Shown piece after piece: positions 1 to 9,530 of a stretch of DNA of 14,483 nt. The notes under the pieces were generated by a model. It worked only from the letters and a program-made list of their open reading frames with translations. It was not told the origin of the DNA and ran no database searches. Position numbers and translations under genes: made by a program. Origin of the DNA: Saccoglossus kowalevskii (Eukaryota > Hemichordata > Enteropneusta > Harrimaniidae); the NCBI RefSeq assembly GCF_000003605.2, contig NW_003134353.1, positions 111,096-125,578 on the forward strand, written 5' to 3'. Numbering within the stretch: position 1 is the stretch's first letter; every line of letters starts with the position of its first letter.

Positions 1-240
1 ATCTGTATTATTTAAGGTAACAAGAGGGGTGCAAACTTTATCATCTGTATTATTTAAGGTAACATGAGGGGTGCAGACCTTATCATCTGTATTATTTAAG
101 GTAACATGAGGGGTACAGACCTTATCATCTGTATTATTTAAGGTAACATGAGGGATACAGAGCTTATCTGTATTATTTAAAGTAACATGAGGGGTACAGA
201 CCTTATCTGTAATATTTAAAGTAACATAAGGGGTACAGGC
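1..240. repeat. Minisatellite, 42/39-bp units, about 5.8 copies, cut by the window edge
   Basis: Units start at 1, 43, 85, 127, 166 and 205, each beginning ATCTGTATTATTTAAGGTAA or a close variant and continuing with CATGAGGGGT. The first three units are 42 bases; the fourth and fifth have lost three bases (ATC at the junction) and are 39. The last unit is partial and most diverged. The array begins at base 1, so it probably extends to the left. Confidence 0.95.
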
Positions 241-820
241 AGATATTTTCCGTAGTGCTCAGAAATCATTTTTTTGGAGTTTTGTAACTATGACATGACA
301 TTCTGAAATTGCATAATTGCAGAAAAAATGTACTAAACATTCAACTTTCAATAATAAATGCACATAGATTTAAATAAATTCACTTTTGTTCTGTTCTAAA
401 TAGGTGATTTTCTCGCACAATATGTAAAAAGATTTGGATCAAACACATCGCAAAAATCAGGTGATTTGATTTTGAACTTTAATTTCAAATATTTAAAGCA
501 CATTATTGAGCAAGTAAATACTTGAAAATTCTTTTGCATTCATCAAATTCCATGCAATGTCATGATGCCACTGCAATGCTAGTACCTTTGTTTTGTTTTT
601 TATGTTCAATTCAATGCATAAAGCCAGATCTCACAGTAAATGGAAAATGGTATATTATGGCAGTCCACTGTTATTCAGAATAATTGCAAATCCAAGCGAA
701 TCAGTGAATATTTCATGCACACGTAAATATATTCAGTCCATCAAATATTTCACTTAACTTTCCTGAGACTCCAATGAAGCTCTAAGAAAGACTATACAAC
801 TTTAATATACCATAAAACAA

Positions 821-1182
821 GGTGTGTACGACACATTAATACTCATGTAAAATACTTTATTTTCACTTCAGTGAAAATAAATTCTAGCGAATATACATTT
901 TTTTCTGTATTTTACATTCTACTTTTCAAAAATCAGTGAAAATAAATTCAATACAAAATACCCATTTAGTCTTTTCAGTGAAAACGAGGTGTGTACAACA
1001 CATTAATACTACCGGTAATGTGAAATATTTTATTTTCATTTCAGTGGAAATAAAATTTAACGAATATACATTTTTTCCTATATTATACATTCAAAAATCA
1101 GGGAAAACAAATTCCATACAAAATACCTAAATATTATTTTCAGCGAAAATTAATTCTAGCTAAAATAAAGTATTTTACAGTA
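821..1182. repeat. Dispersed element in two tandem copies (about 167-bp offset)
   Basis: GGTGTGTAC-ACACATTAATACT occurs at 821 and again at 988, and the following sequence matches in both copies: a TTTATTTTCA block, CAGTG(A/G)AAATAAA, GAATATACATTTTTT and TCAAAAATCAG. The second copy ends in a TTTTACAGTA block at 1173-1182. The same blocks in the same order form the element at 9000-9219. There is no coding potential. Confidence 0.8.
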
Positions 1183-1331
1183 TAGCAGGATGGATAAAAT
1201 AGATTTATTTTCATTGGTTTGTAATAACTTATATCACGTACACCGTCAACAAGTGGTTTACTTCTCAAGAATGCCCCCCCCTCAGAGTTTAATGACCTAC
1301 TTAAAGTATAAACACTAAAATTTAATACATA

Positions 1332-1489
1332 GGATGTCATCAAATATTGTGAGTTAATTCTGAGTTAATTTTAGAGTAATCAGCTGCAATGTGATGTCTC
1401 CCGCAGTGGAGGATGTCATCAAATATTGTGAGTTAATTCTGAGTTAATTTGAGAGTAATCAGCTGCAATGTGATGTCTCCCGCAGTGGA
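1332..1489. repeat. 79-bp near-perfect tandem duplication
   Basis: Unit 1 is 1332-1410 and unit 2 is 1411-1489; both begin GGATGTCATCAAATATTGTG and end CCCGCAGTGGA. I see a single difference (TTTTAGAG against TTTGAGAG). Each unit also contains a short internal direct repeat of GAGTTAATT. The near identity implies a recent duplication. Confidence 0.93.
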
Positions 1490-1778
1490 GGTTGTTTACT
1501 GATCACTTTGAAATGAAACAGCTGTAACAATCTAAAACAGAGAGCACGTAATATTTCTTATCTCTAAGAACTGTAACCAGTTGATATATGGACTGGTGAT
1601 AAATACTTAAAGACACAACTCTGGCACCGTGGGCCACTATTGTTGATGTTGTAAGTGGGGCTTCTGCAAGTGTAAAATCAACAAATATGCTAACATCATT
1701 TATTTCTGAGATTATATAACAATAATTATGTAAGGAAAGAAAAGACTGGAATTCCAACTCCATAGGGCAGTTGTGTGT

Positions 1779-1967
1779 TTAAGCTTTCCACCACTAGTTC
1801 ACTCTTTTCATCACAAATTTAGAAGAGTGGGACAAAAATAGCCAACTTTTTTTTAGTAAAAACTGAAATCAACTCAAATTAGTGTTCATTTCCAGAAATA
1901 TTAAAGAATATAGGAAAAAAAGTACGGACAAATTTGGGTGAGAAAGTCTAGTGGTGAGATATGTTAA
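1779..1967 (+). mobile_element. TTAA-bounded MITE-like element, copy 1 (short)
   Basis: The copy is bounded by TTAA at 1779-1782 and at 1964-1967, with imperfect inverted ends (AAGCTTTCCACCACTAG inward from the left, and the reverse complement of CTAGTGGTGAGATATGTT at the right). Internal blocks TTTTCATCACAAATT, GACAAAAATAGCCAA and GGACAAATTTGGGTGAGAAA recur in the copies at 4542-4768 and 12893-13113. There is no open reading frame, so it is non-autonomous. It lacks about 35 bases present in the other two copies. Confidence 0.75.
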
Positions 1968-2675
1968 GTGATTCCTTATGTAACGATATAGTTATAGTCT
2001 GTAATGTGTGTACAGAGTACATTCAAATTCAGTTGATCGGAGGGACTGTTTCTTTTCAATCATCGCATAAAAGTCATACAAGGCCAATACATGCATAGAC
2101 ATATACACTGGGGTGAAATTCGTCAGATGTTGATGTCAAAATCTGATGTAATACAGGGACGGGTTTTTTAATGGTCAAACATTTTGTCTCCATCCTTACA
2201 TAGTTTTGAGTACTAAAAAAAATTACAGTAAAATTGGTGCTTAACTACTGAGCTTTAAACCGTGTTTAATATAATTATTATAAGCAGAAATCGCGTAGGG
2301 AGTGTTGTCTGACTCATTGTGACACGAAACATAAAGTTTAGCAGCACTCACTGAGTGCATGGAGTGGAATATGAAAAAATAACAAAATAATTAAAACTCA
2401 AATCACAATTCAATATTATTTTTATCATCATGATGGTATATCAATTAAGTCAATATTGAATGATAAGTTCTTTATTTGATTCATTCATCTTGCATTTCTA
2501 CATTTCTTATTATGTTTGATGACTGTGTAAAGTTTGAACATAATTCTTCCAGATGTGTTCGATATAAGGCTCCACAAAAGCATTCATTAAAACAAAATGG
2601 CCACCAGTTGGCCAATTTTAATATGATCTGCAAAACAAAAGGATGTGCATCAAGGTCACATATACTGTCCAATGT

Positions 2676-2706
2676 ACATGTTATGAAGTACACATGTTAT
2701 GAAGTA
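2676..2706. repeat. 16-bp tandem duplication
   Basis: ACATGTTATGAAGTAC at 2676-2691 is followed directly by ACATGTTATGAAGTA at 2692-2706. It is a small local duplication with no evident function. Confidence 0.85.
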
Positions 2707-4285
2707 ATTGGGGAATTGAAATCTATGAAAGCAGATCTGTTTTTTAAATTTAATGTTCTCTTACACATAAAAAGAGATAAACAATCATAATATTTTATTT
2801 AAGTGAAGCGCAGAACACCATGACTAACACCTCATTAGTTACTTTATTAGAAACTATCAACGACTTGAAAATAGTGAAAGCAGACAAATAAATCACGCAC
2901 TACTCATGATCAGCTGCCAGTACAAACATAGGTGGTACTTCTGACAAGAATTGAGTACGTGACAGTTTATATTTACATGTACAATCCCTACATGCAATTT
3001 AAATTTTGCTTTCCAACTTTGCAGATATATGAAACATCACTCCTAGAACTAGCTACAAACATAAAATGTGTTAAAATTATGCTGTTTTGATAGTTAAAAA
3101 ATAGTAAATATTAAAATGCTAGATATCCAGTCTTCATTTGCATGCTTATTTCATTTTGGGAGTACTTGAGTGCTAGTATCTGCATTATAATCTTCATCAG
3201 TTTCTATTGCTTACAAACCTACCAGTAGTTTAATTTAATAGAACCGCTTATATTCATATTCTGCATTTAATTTCTTCATCACACATCTATTGCTCAGAAT
3301 TTAATGGTGTATGTATTGGTTGGTGAATAGTATCTCACAGATTCGGAAAGTGGAAATTTAACTATATACATCTAAAATGAATAATGTTTAAATGTCTTCA
3401 AACCACGGATTTTGATGAGCACAGTAGTGACCCGGATAATGCCTTAATACAAAGACCAAAGGTTGCGTTCATGCCTAACTAACATGAAAGAATTTGCTAG
3501 AGATGCAGGCCAACGTGTGATTTAATGAGGATGGAATCCAGTAGTTAACAATAACAATTACAATGTAAACTTCAATTACTGTCCGATTTTTATTGGCAGT
3601 GACATTTGGATAAATATTGATCAGTTAATAAAACATTATTATATACTTCCTCAAAAGCCATGAAATTGCAGTTGTCTTGGATTTTCCCACCTAAAATTGT
3701 TAGATATTTTCTTCACAATTAAATTTACCGTATCCACTCTATTAGTAATTACCATATTTAGTCTGTTAGTAGCAATTACATAAATGTGCCTATATGGTCA
3801 AAATAATTTAGTCTTATTTTAATAATCCAGCATATAAAGAATTGCCTTCCAAATAATGAAGTCGAAGAAAGAAACCATTTCTGCAACTACAGTTGTACAT
3901 ATACAGTTCAAGACCCAAAAAAAGCGTTCTTTATACATGTAACAGGACTGACTCATTAATAATTCTGGGTATACAGACCCACATTGCTATATATTTTACA
4001 GGACAGTCTAGGCATAACTTTATTTCCAAGCTGGCTTTGCAATTTCATTAAAACTTTTAATTTTGTAAGCTAGTATAATTGTCATCAATATTTTCAACTT
4101 ATTCTTTGTAGTATTTACCTCGGTTACTAACATATTTAGGCAGATAAATCTCACAATTTGACCAAGTTTACTGCATGGTTACCTGGTTTTGGGTCTAAAA
4201 CAAACAGCCAAGGGACATGCTGGGATGATTTTTACAATGACAACACAAGTGCAATGCATTGTGGGATATGTGTGTATAAGTAACA

Positions 4286-4330
4286 ACAGTTATAGGGGAA
4301 CACACAGCATGCACTGAGCACTATAACTGT
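4286..4330. repeat. Perfect 10-bp inverted repeat with 25-base loop
   Basis: ACAGTTATAG at 4286-4295 is exactly complementary to CTATAACTGT at 4321-4330. The loop contains the palindrome GCATGC. It could be a remnant of a small inverted-repeat element or a transcript hairpin in the MANEA intron, or chance. Confidence 0.5.
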
Positions 4331-4541
4331 GATGTTTTCCTGTTGAAAGAAAACTATCAACAAATATAACGATAATACTTTAATCAGTGCAAAGATTATA
4401 CTTTAATCTTTTGAACCCCACCTTTCACAAAATAAGCTAGGACACATAATTTTTTCATAATTTTGGTCAAGACTTATTAGCAATGGAAAATTATGTCCAT
4501 TTGGTTCAAAATTATCAAAAAAGTGATAAAAAATACAAAAA

Positions 4542-4768
4542 AAAACCTTTTCATCCCCAGTTCCCTCTTTTCATCACAAATTCACAAAATAGTCCTGTTT
4601 ACAGAAAATTGAGACGAAAATAGCCAAATTTTGTAGGTAAAAACTTTAAATTGACTAAAATTTTGTCTGTTGGCTCCAAATTTAGCATTTATTCCCAGAA
4701 ATAATGAAGAAATTAAGAAAAAAGTGCAGACAAATTTGGGCGAGAAAGTCTGGTGGTGAAAAAGTTAA
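4542..4768 (+). mobile_element. TTAA-type MITE-like element, copy 2
   Basis: The left end reads AACCTTTTCATCCCCAG and the right end TGGTGGTGAAAAAGTT followed by AA. The two are imperfect inverted repeats, and similarity continues inward (CACAAATT against ACAAATTTGGGCGAGAAAG). A TTAA is present on the right (4765-4768) but not on the left, where only A residues are seen. It aligns over its whole length with the copy at 12893-13113 in reverse complement and more loosely with 1779-1967. It starts about 440 bases from, and lies in the intron next to, the MANEA exon. Confidence 0.78.
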
Positions 4769-4979
4769 GCTGAACATTTATACCTAGTTGAAGTAGAACA
4801 GGGTGAAGAGGAAAATAATTAGTTTGCTAGTATATACACCCCTAAAGGGATTGCCAGGAAAATTATTAAAATAAAATTCATGTTAATATTTATATGACAC
4901 AAACGTTAGTTATATGCAATTAATGGGATTGACCTCAAGCAGAAAAAAATATATGACACGATTGTTAAAAAAATTTACA

Positions 4980-4985
4980 ACTTAC
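4980..4985 (-). other. MANEA: Splice donor of MANEA first coding exon
   Basis: On the minus strand the exon ends ATC-G and is followed directly by GTAAGT, a full consensus donor, in phase 1. The family continues past this Ile-Gly with a conserved Leu-Ala-Leu-Ser-Trp-Tyr-Pro stretch, whereas reading on here gives Lys-Leu-stop. The break in homology therefore coincides with the donor. Confidence 0.88.
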
Positions 4986-5610
4986 CGATTCCTGCTGATC
5001 GGATTTGTTGCATATGATTATCCATCACGTCAACGTCACTAGAACTGTAACACCCTAATTCTGGATAAAAATTAGATCCGATATCATCCGGAGGCTGGTG
5101 GCGACCAGTTGGCCACTTAGTTGCTATTTTTTTATCCCAATGTTCGATGTACCCGTGATTCCAATGGACGTACTTCCTGTTATACTCTGGATTTCCATAC
5201 CAGGGATAGTAAAACACATGGATATTATAATTTGGTGGAGGGAAATTGTTTACGAAGTGATCAGCGTCTTTAACTAGCGATTCCACAGTTACAACTTTGG
5301 GTTTATTGTTATTATCATCAGCCAGTTTTTCTGCACTTCCCAGTTTTAGACCCGCAGCAACTTTGGGATTCAGCCCCGCAAACAGCTCCACAGATTTATC
5401 AAGAATGTCCGCTGGGCCTCCATTATCACCAGGTAGAAATTTCTGCTGCCCGACTTTTGAATCAAGCTCCTCTGAGTTTTCTGGATTTTTAATTGATCCC
5501 TGATCAAACTCGATTTGAGTAATGCTTATCATCATGTACAAACATCCAAATGCAAAACACACAAAGACGAGGTAGAAAAATAAATTTTGTTTTCGGCATA
5601 GTCGAGCCAT
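4986..5610 (-). CDS. MANEA: Glycoprotein endo-alpha-1,2-mannosidase, first coding exon (5' part of the gene)
   Basis: The protein is a GH99 endomannosidase. Known role of the family: a Golgi type II membrane enzyme that cuts glucosylated high-mannose N-glycans inside the chain, releasing Glc1-3Man and bypassing ER glucosidases. Seen here: 208 whole codons plus one base. Residues 1-9 are a short basic cytosolic tail, about 10-31 a hydrophobic signal anchor, about 32-126 a polar, Asn/Asp/Lys-rich stem, and from about 127 the start of the GH99 domain with FYYPWYGNPEY (133-143), HWNH (149-152), GRHQPPDDIGS (169-179) and FYPELGCYSS (181-190), all close to vertebrate MANEA. The family is roughly 460 residues long, so more than half, including the later EWHEG-type catalytic motif, is off-window to the left. 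The start is supported by an in-frame TGA 15 bases upstream and a good context (A at -3, G at +4). Residues read past codon 208 (KL, then stop) are intron. Confidence 0.93.
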
Positions 5611-5652
5611 TTTTGTTATATCTCAGCAGTTTTGATATGAAAAAGAAATTGC
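5611..5652 (-). other. MANEA: Candidate 5'UTR part of the exon with splice acceptor at its upstream edge
   Basis: Upstream of the MANEA ATG on the minus strand, the sequence TTTCTCTACTCTAG ends at 5652, giving a pyrimidine tract and AG suitable for a splice acceptor. If used, about 41 bases of 5'UTR (5651-5611) precede the ATG and the true promoter lies further right. This is inference from the motif alone. The transcript could instead start near here; no TATA box or initiator stands out. Confidence 0.4.
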
Positions 5653-6652
5653 TAGAGTAGAGAAATCATGACAAAAGTTTTGCTGCTGCAACAACTGTCT
5701 TCATTTAATCTGACAATCACAGCATTGTAACTTGGACGATCCCTGTATATGAATAACGCATTCCAGTCCAGTTGATATATTCCGCAGGTTCGTGAACAAC
5801 AACATGCGAAACACAGTAGGAGAAAATGTACGTCCAATAGCTACATGTAGGTGAAAGGATCCAGTAACAGCAACCCACAGGAATGTGTCCATGTACATGT
5901 AACACAGTTAAATAAATATCATAACTACACGTCTCTGCTTGGTAAACGGCTCAGATGGATCATTACGATTCGTCAGCAAATATATGAATGACTTTTTAAT
6001 GTGGACACACTGTGGACCATATACCAGCACTGGAAGAAACCATAAATACAATGACACACATGTTTATGCATAAGCAGCATAAATCTCATAGGGGGGACTG
6101 ACCTCATAATATGAACTACCAGCAAGGGTAATGTCAGCTCTTTTACAGAGCTATGATTGTAAGCACTAACGAGTGATACTCTTCATGAGTGGGAAGATTA
6201 CCTACAGAGTATACTTGTCAATTATGGATTAGCTGCTTTTAATCTGTAATATGACAGTTTATCCCAAAATAATAATGTCATCAACAAGCAGCTAGGGATA
6301 ATGATTACAGCCTTAGCAGCAGATCAAATGACGTTTTTTTAACGACGACAGATAATACAGTGGTGGAACACAGCAACGCCAAACTAAAATAAGAAATATT
6401 GTCATGCTTCTCATGATTAGGTTAATTACTAGCTACACGGATGATTGGTGTACTATGACTCTGCTCGTTAGGAACTTCCAAAATCTGTTCTACTTTCTGG
6501 CTTGTTGACCTCAGGTCATACAATATCCGCAAGCGCACAATTGATAAACACGCAAATGCTATCATTTCGGAAATCAAGAATTAGTGTCACTGTTTAGATG
6601 ATTGGAGACAATTTGTAGCTAATCCCCCCCCCCCAAATATTGAAATCGCTGT
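5653..6652. other. Non-coding stretch upstream of MANEA
   Basis: Only short frames without recognisable protein similarity occur here; three of them overlap on the minus strand around 5652-5905. A run of 11 C residues lies at 6624-6634. I see no clear promoter motif. A non-coding first exon of MANEA could lie in this stretch or further right, but nothing fixes it. Confidence 0.5.
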
Positions 6653-6973
6653 TACTGTGACAAGGTCGCGTGAGTTGTGCTCTCCGCAGTGTTCCAAACC
6701 CAACACGCACCTGACAAAACGATGTAGTTTTTCACTTTCCCAGTGATTTTTTGTCAGTACCAATCAAATTGCAGGAACGTTAGATAGTGACAGCCATCAA
6801 AGAGTAACCTTGCGACTTTGTAGTATCGATCTTGCCAGCGAGACATACACTATTCTGTTAGGCGTTAGTGGGGTCTGATGCCATTTGGCTGGCGAGGGCG
6901 CCACTCACACCTACATGTCAGGCTAGAAAGAACTAAACTAAATGGATTGGAACTTTCTCGCTATGAACTTCAT
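6653..6973 (+). mobile_element. Dispersed element, internally deleted copy; inverted partner at 10686-11139
   Basis: Read against the reverse complement of 10686-11139, the blocks TGACAAGGTCGC, CGATGTAGTTTTTCACTT, TTAGATAGTGACAGCCAT, GATCTTGCC-GCGAGACAT, GGTCTGATGCC and CACACCTACATGTCAGGCTA are shared in order. An internal part of about 160 bases in the partner is missing, with the junction near 6805-6807. Imperfect inverted ends (TGACAAGG and TGTCAGGCTA) suggest a TIR element at 6653-6925. The match continues to about 6973, so one boundary is uncertain. Confidence 0.78.
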
Positions 6974-7553
6974 TTTCAAAAATGTTCGCCACCTTGGAGA
7001 TGCCCGTTAATAGTTCCATATTTTGAACTCTCATTTACTAATATGGTAGGATGTTGATACCCTGTTCAGTACTGCAAAATTTCATCATGCTGTAACTATG
7101 GCGATAGGAAGACAGATGATAATTGATCAAATTCATAGAAAAAACAAAACTTAGTAAACGGATTCATACATGTGTATGCAAGTAGTTTCAGCAAAATGGT
7201 ACTCTATTACAATAATAGATCTCTGAATAGGAAAAAAATAATAATCTTATACATACATACCCAGAAAACATTTACATCAGTTTTGACGTAGTGTTTATCA
7301 TCAACTTAGTATCAGTTTGCAGTGAATAAATAGTCCTGATTCAATCGCATGCCAGTAAGAACATTTGTATTAAAGTAAGGCCATGTCCCAATAAGGCCAC
7401 ACAAAATAAATCCTGCGTTTCTAGTAACTCTACTTATCCATATTTTGGGTGAAGAGTGAAAACTTTTATGCAAATGAGGCAAAGATTATTCATTTATATG
7501 CTAATTAGCTATGGTCATCCACCAATGGTGTATTTTTTTTATACATGTAGTAG
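6974..7553. other. Non-coding stretch without recognised features
   Basis: No open frame or repeat match is evident. It contains an octamer-type ATGCAAAT at 7468-7475 followed by ATGCTAATTAG, which could be transcription-factor sites or part of an unrecognised repeat. Confidence 0.4.
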
Positions 7554-7745
7554 GTTATTATGAGAATACCGCAATGTATGCATTCGGTGAACACATCAAC
7601 CGACGCATAGCGAAAGCCACTGTGTTACTGTACAGCCTGAGGGCAGTATTCTCACGATAACATTATTATTTTATCTTTTCCCTGTTTGTAGAATTAATTT
7701 AATACGAGATAACAGCCCAAATTGGCAATAAAGAATGTTACACGC
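7554..7745. mobile_element. Hairpin-forming repeat, MITE-like
   Basis: GTTATTATGAGAATACCGC (7554-7572) pairs with GCAGTATTCTCACGATAAC (7643-7661), 16 of 19 positions complementary, with a 70-base loop. The sequence that follows (CCCTGTTTGTAG, then AGATAACAGC) recurs at 8755-8925, as does GCCTGAGGGCA in the right arm region. No coding frame is present. Confidence 0.6.
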
Positions 7746-7974
7746 TGTGCAAACGTTTGTGTTCTATTACCATCATGAGCTGATAGCACTTCTATGTCTG
7801 AAGGAACAACGGAAAGTGTTTGAATGTGATGTATACATGACGCATAATTCCATATACAGGAGACATTCAAATGTGACAGTAATTTTATAGGTACGGCGTA
7901 GCATGGATGAGTAAATTCTAATTGTTTTCAGTGTAAGATGTCTAATACTAAAGCTTACTTGTATAATAAAGGAA

Positions 7975-8210
7975 ATATATCATTGAAACTTCAATTCATT
8001 CAAAATGTACACCTCAAATATCAAAGCAATTGGTGTTCAAGAATTCAAAATATCGTTTTTACAAAAAATTACAAAAATATTTGCCATTGATTACAATATC
8101 GTCATGAAATGAAAAAAATCTGTCAGAGGTCCACCCAAGGTACATACCAAGTATCAAAGCAATTGAGCTAGTAGTTTTCAAGAAGTCAAAAATGAAGATG
8201 ACGACAAACA
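7975..8210. repeat. Two diverged copies of a short repeat, 133 bases apart
   Basis: ATCAAAGCAATTG occurs at 8020-8032 and 8153-8165, each preceded by a related GTACA-C-CAA-T block and followed by TTCAAGAA-TCAAAA. The second copy continues GAAGATGACGACAAAC. The pattern resembles widespread invertebrate dispersed repeats with an AGTAGTTTT-AAGAAG core, but the family is not identified here. Confidence 0.55.
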
Positions 8211-8754
8211 ATCACCTATATGAACAGCTCCACTTTGATATCTACGATGTTAGTGGAGTTAAAAATAGGAGAAAATAAAATAAAAAAATACGTAAATTTA
8301 TTTAACCAGTATTTTTTTCCCATGTTTCCAGAAACACCAGATTCATTTTGTTTGGCCTAAATTATTGAATCTCTATTTAATATTGGATTCCAATTTCTTT
8401 GAATAGCCATCCATTATTAAATAGAACCACACAGAACAAAGTTTAGTTTGTAACATAATTGCCATCCATTCATACACTGAAGAGCGAACACAAGCAAATT
8501 TAATTTAAGATTTAATTTGAGATTTCCGAAAAATGTGATTAGATTAAAATGCAATACACAATAACAAGTTGTTGAATAAAATTTTGTTTTACGTTTAATG
8601 CATACCAAACAGTGATCTGAATGATCGTTTTTATCTATACATTCCCATCTATACATTTATCTCTGCATTCCCATCCAAATGTCATGTTCATTTATAAATT
8701 TTTAAAAAGCATTGTAATTTTAGTTTGGGAATAAATGATAATGGGTTGCCATTT
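8211..8754. other. Non-coding AT-rich stretch
   Basis: No gene or clear repeat is seen. The motif GCCATCCATT recurs at 8407 and 8461, and ACATTCCCATC variants recur around 8639-8676, suggesting old local duplication. Confidence 0.4.
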
Positions 8755-8925
8755 ATTGCGAGATAACAAGGCATAGTGGATGGATGCAACTCTGTACTGC
8801 CTGAGAGCATACATTTTCTTTAAATGCGGCACTCTCTGGATTGTTATACATGGTTTCTCTGTTTGTAGTAATAATTTACCAACAGATAACAGCTAAAAAT
8901 ATCAAAGAAAGTCTGTAAAATCATT
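8755..8925. repeat. Decayed relative of the 7554-7745 repeat
   Basis: It shares GCATAG, CTGTACTGCCTGAG, TCTCTGTTTGTAG-AATAATTTA and AGATAACAGC in the same order as 7554-7745, but the terminal hairpin is no longer evident. Confidence 0.5.
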
Positions 8926-8999
8926 TTTTTTTGCTTGGAATTTATTTCCACTATTATTTATCTAACTCTAAAAACAATATGCAATTGCATTCATGTTAA

Positions 9000-9219
9000 T
9001 ACTGTAAATTTTTTTTTTTCGCTTGGAATTTAATTTTGCTATTTTCGCTAGAGGGAGGATTCAGTGAAAATAAAATCCAGCGACTATACCTTTTTTTCTA
9101 TATTCTACATTCAACTCATCAAAAATCAGTGAAAATAAATTCCCTACATAACACCAAAAAAGCCTTTTCAGCGAAAATCAATTCCAGCCAAAATAAAGTA
9201 TTTTTATTTTAATACAGTA
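9000..9219 (+). mobile_element. MITE-like element with imperfect terminal inverted repeats
   Basis: The left end TACTGTAAATTTTT (from 9000) and the right end ending TTTTAATACAGTA (to 9219) are inverted. The similarity continues inward for about 45 bases: TTCGCTTGGAATTTA-ATTTT on the left matches the complement of GAAAATCAATTCCAGCC on the right. The ends fit a TA target duplication as in Tc1/mariner-type elements. The interior CAGTGAAAATAAA and TCAAAAATCAGTG blocks match 821-1182. No transposase frame exists. Confidence 0.7.
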
Positions 9220-9530
9220 CATGATTTCTTCATCCACAAATGCGCAACAAGGACATTAAACAAATAAAATTTGCTAAAAGTTACTCCCTAAAAAAAGAGA
9301 AATTGAAATAACTTTACAAGGTCATATTATGGTAGTACAGGAGACATTTACTGACAAAATAATAAAGTGGCAACCAAGGTCATATGATTCCCCATATCAT
9401 ACATGTACCTATACTTTGGCAGCAATATTCAATTGAAAAGTGGTCACAAAGTAGGTATGTTAACATAATTTGTCTCCTGATTTAACTACAAGTCAGTCAA
9501 GCAGAACAGAAGAACAGACTAAAGAAAAAA
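9220..9530. other. Non-coding stretch between element and minisatellite
   Basis: It contains an inverted pair CAGGAGACA (9339-9347) and TGTCTCCTG (9471-9479), and the same CAGGAGACATT motif appears near 7858. No gene is seen. Confidence 0.4.

Larger units (their letters stand above)
1..4979 (-). other. MANEA: Probable MANEA intron following the first coding exon (left end off-window)
   Basis: No stretch on the minus strand to the left of the donor reads like the next MANEA segment (Leu-Ala-Leu-Ser-Trp-Tyr-Pro-Pro or the later His-Ile-Glu-Pro), and no long open frame is present. The intron therefore seems to exceed 4.9 kb. It carries the repeats listed separately. Between them, 241-820, 1490-1778 and 1968-4541 are AT-rich unique-looking DNA in which I see no gene, apart from two small repeat structures listed separately. 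Confidence 0.6.

Noticed and set aside
2476-2790. 104-codon plus-strand frame and the overlapping minus-strand frame 2481-2693
   Set aside because: They oppose each other, neither resembles a known protein, and the frame contains a small 16-bp tandem duplication. Probably random open frames in intron DNA.
1-4979. Search for the next MANEA exon by eye on the minus strand
   Set aside because: No codons for the expected Trp-Tyr-Pro-Pro or His-Ile-Glu-Pro motifs were found. A very short exon could have been missed.
5297-5503. 68-codon plus-strand frame
   Set aside because: It lies wholly antisense inside the MANEA exon; the Ser/Pro-rich product is a shadow of the stem-encoding sequence.
5652-5905. 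Three overlapping minus-strand frames upstream of MANEA
   Set aside because: They occupy different frames over the same bases with no protein likeness; none joins in frame to the MANEA start, which is closed off by an in-frame stop.
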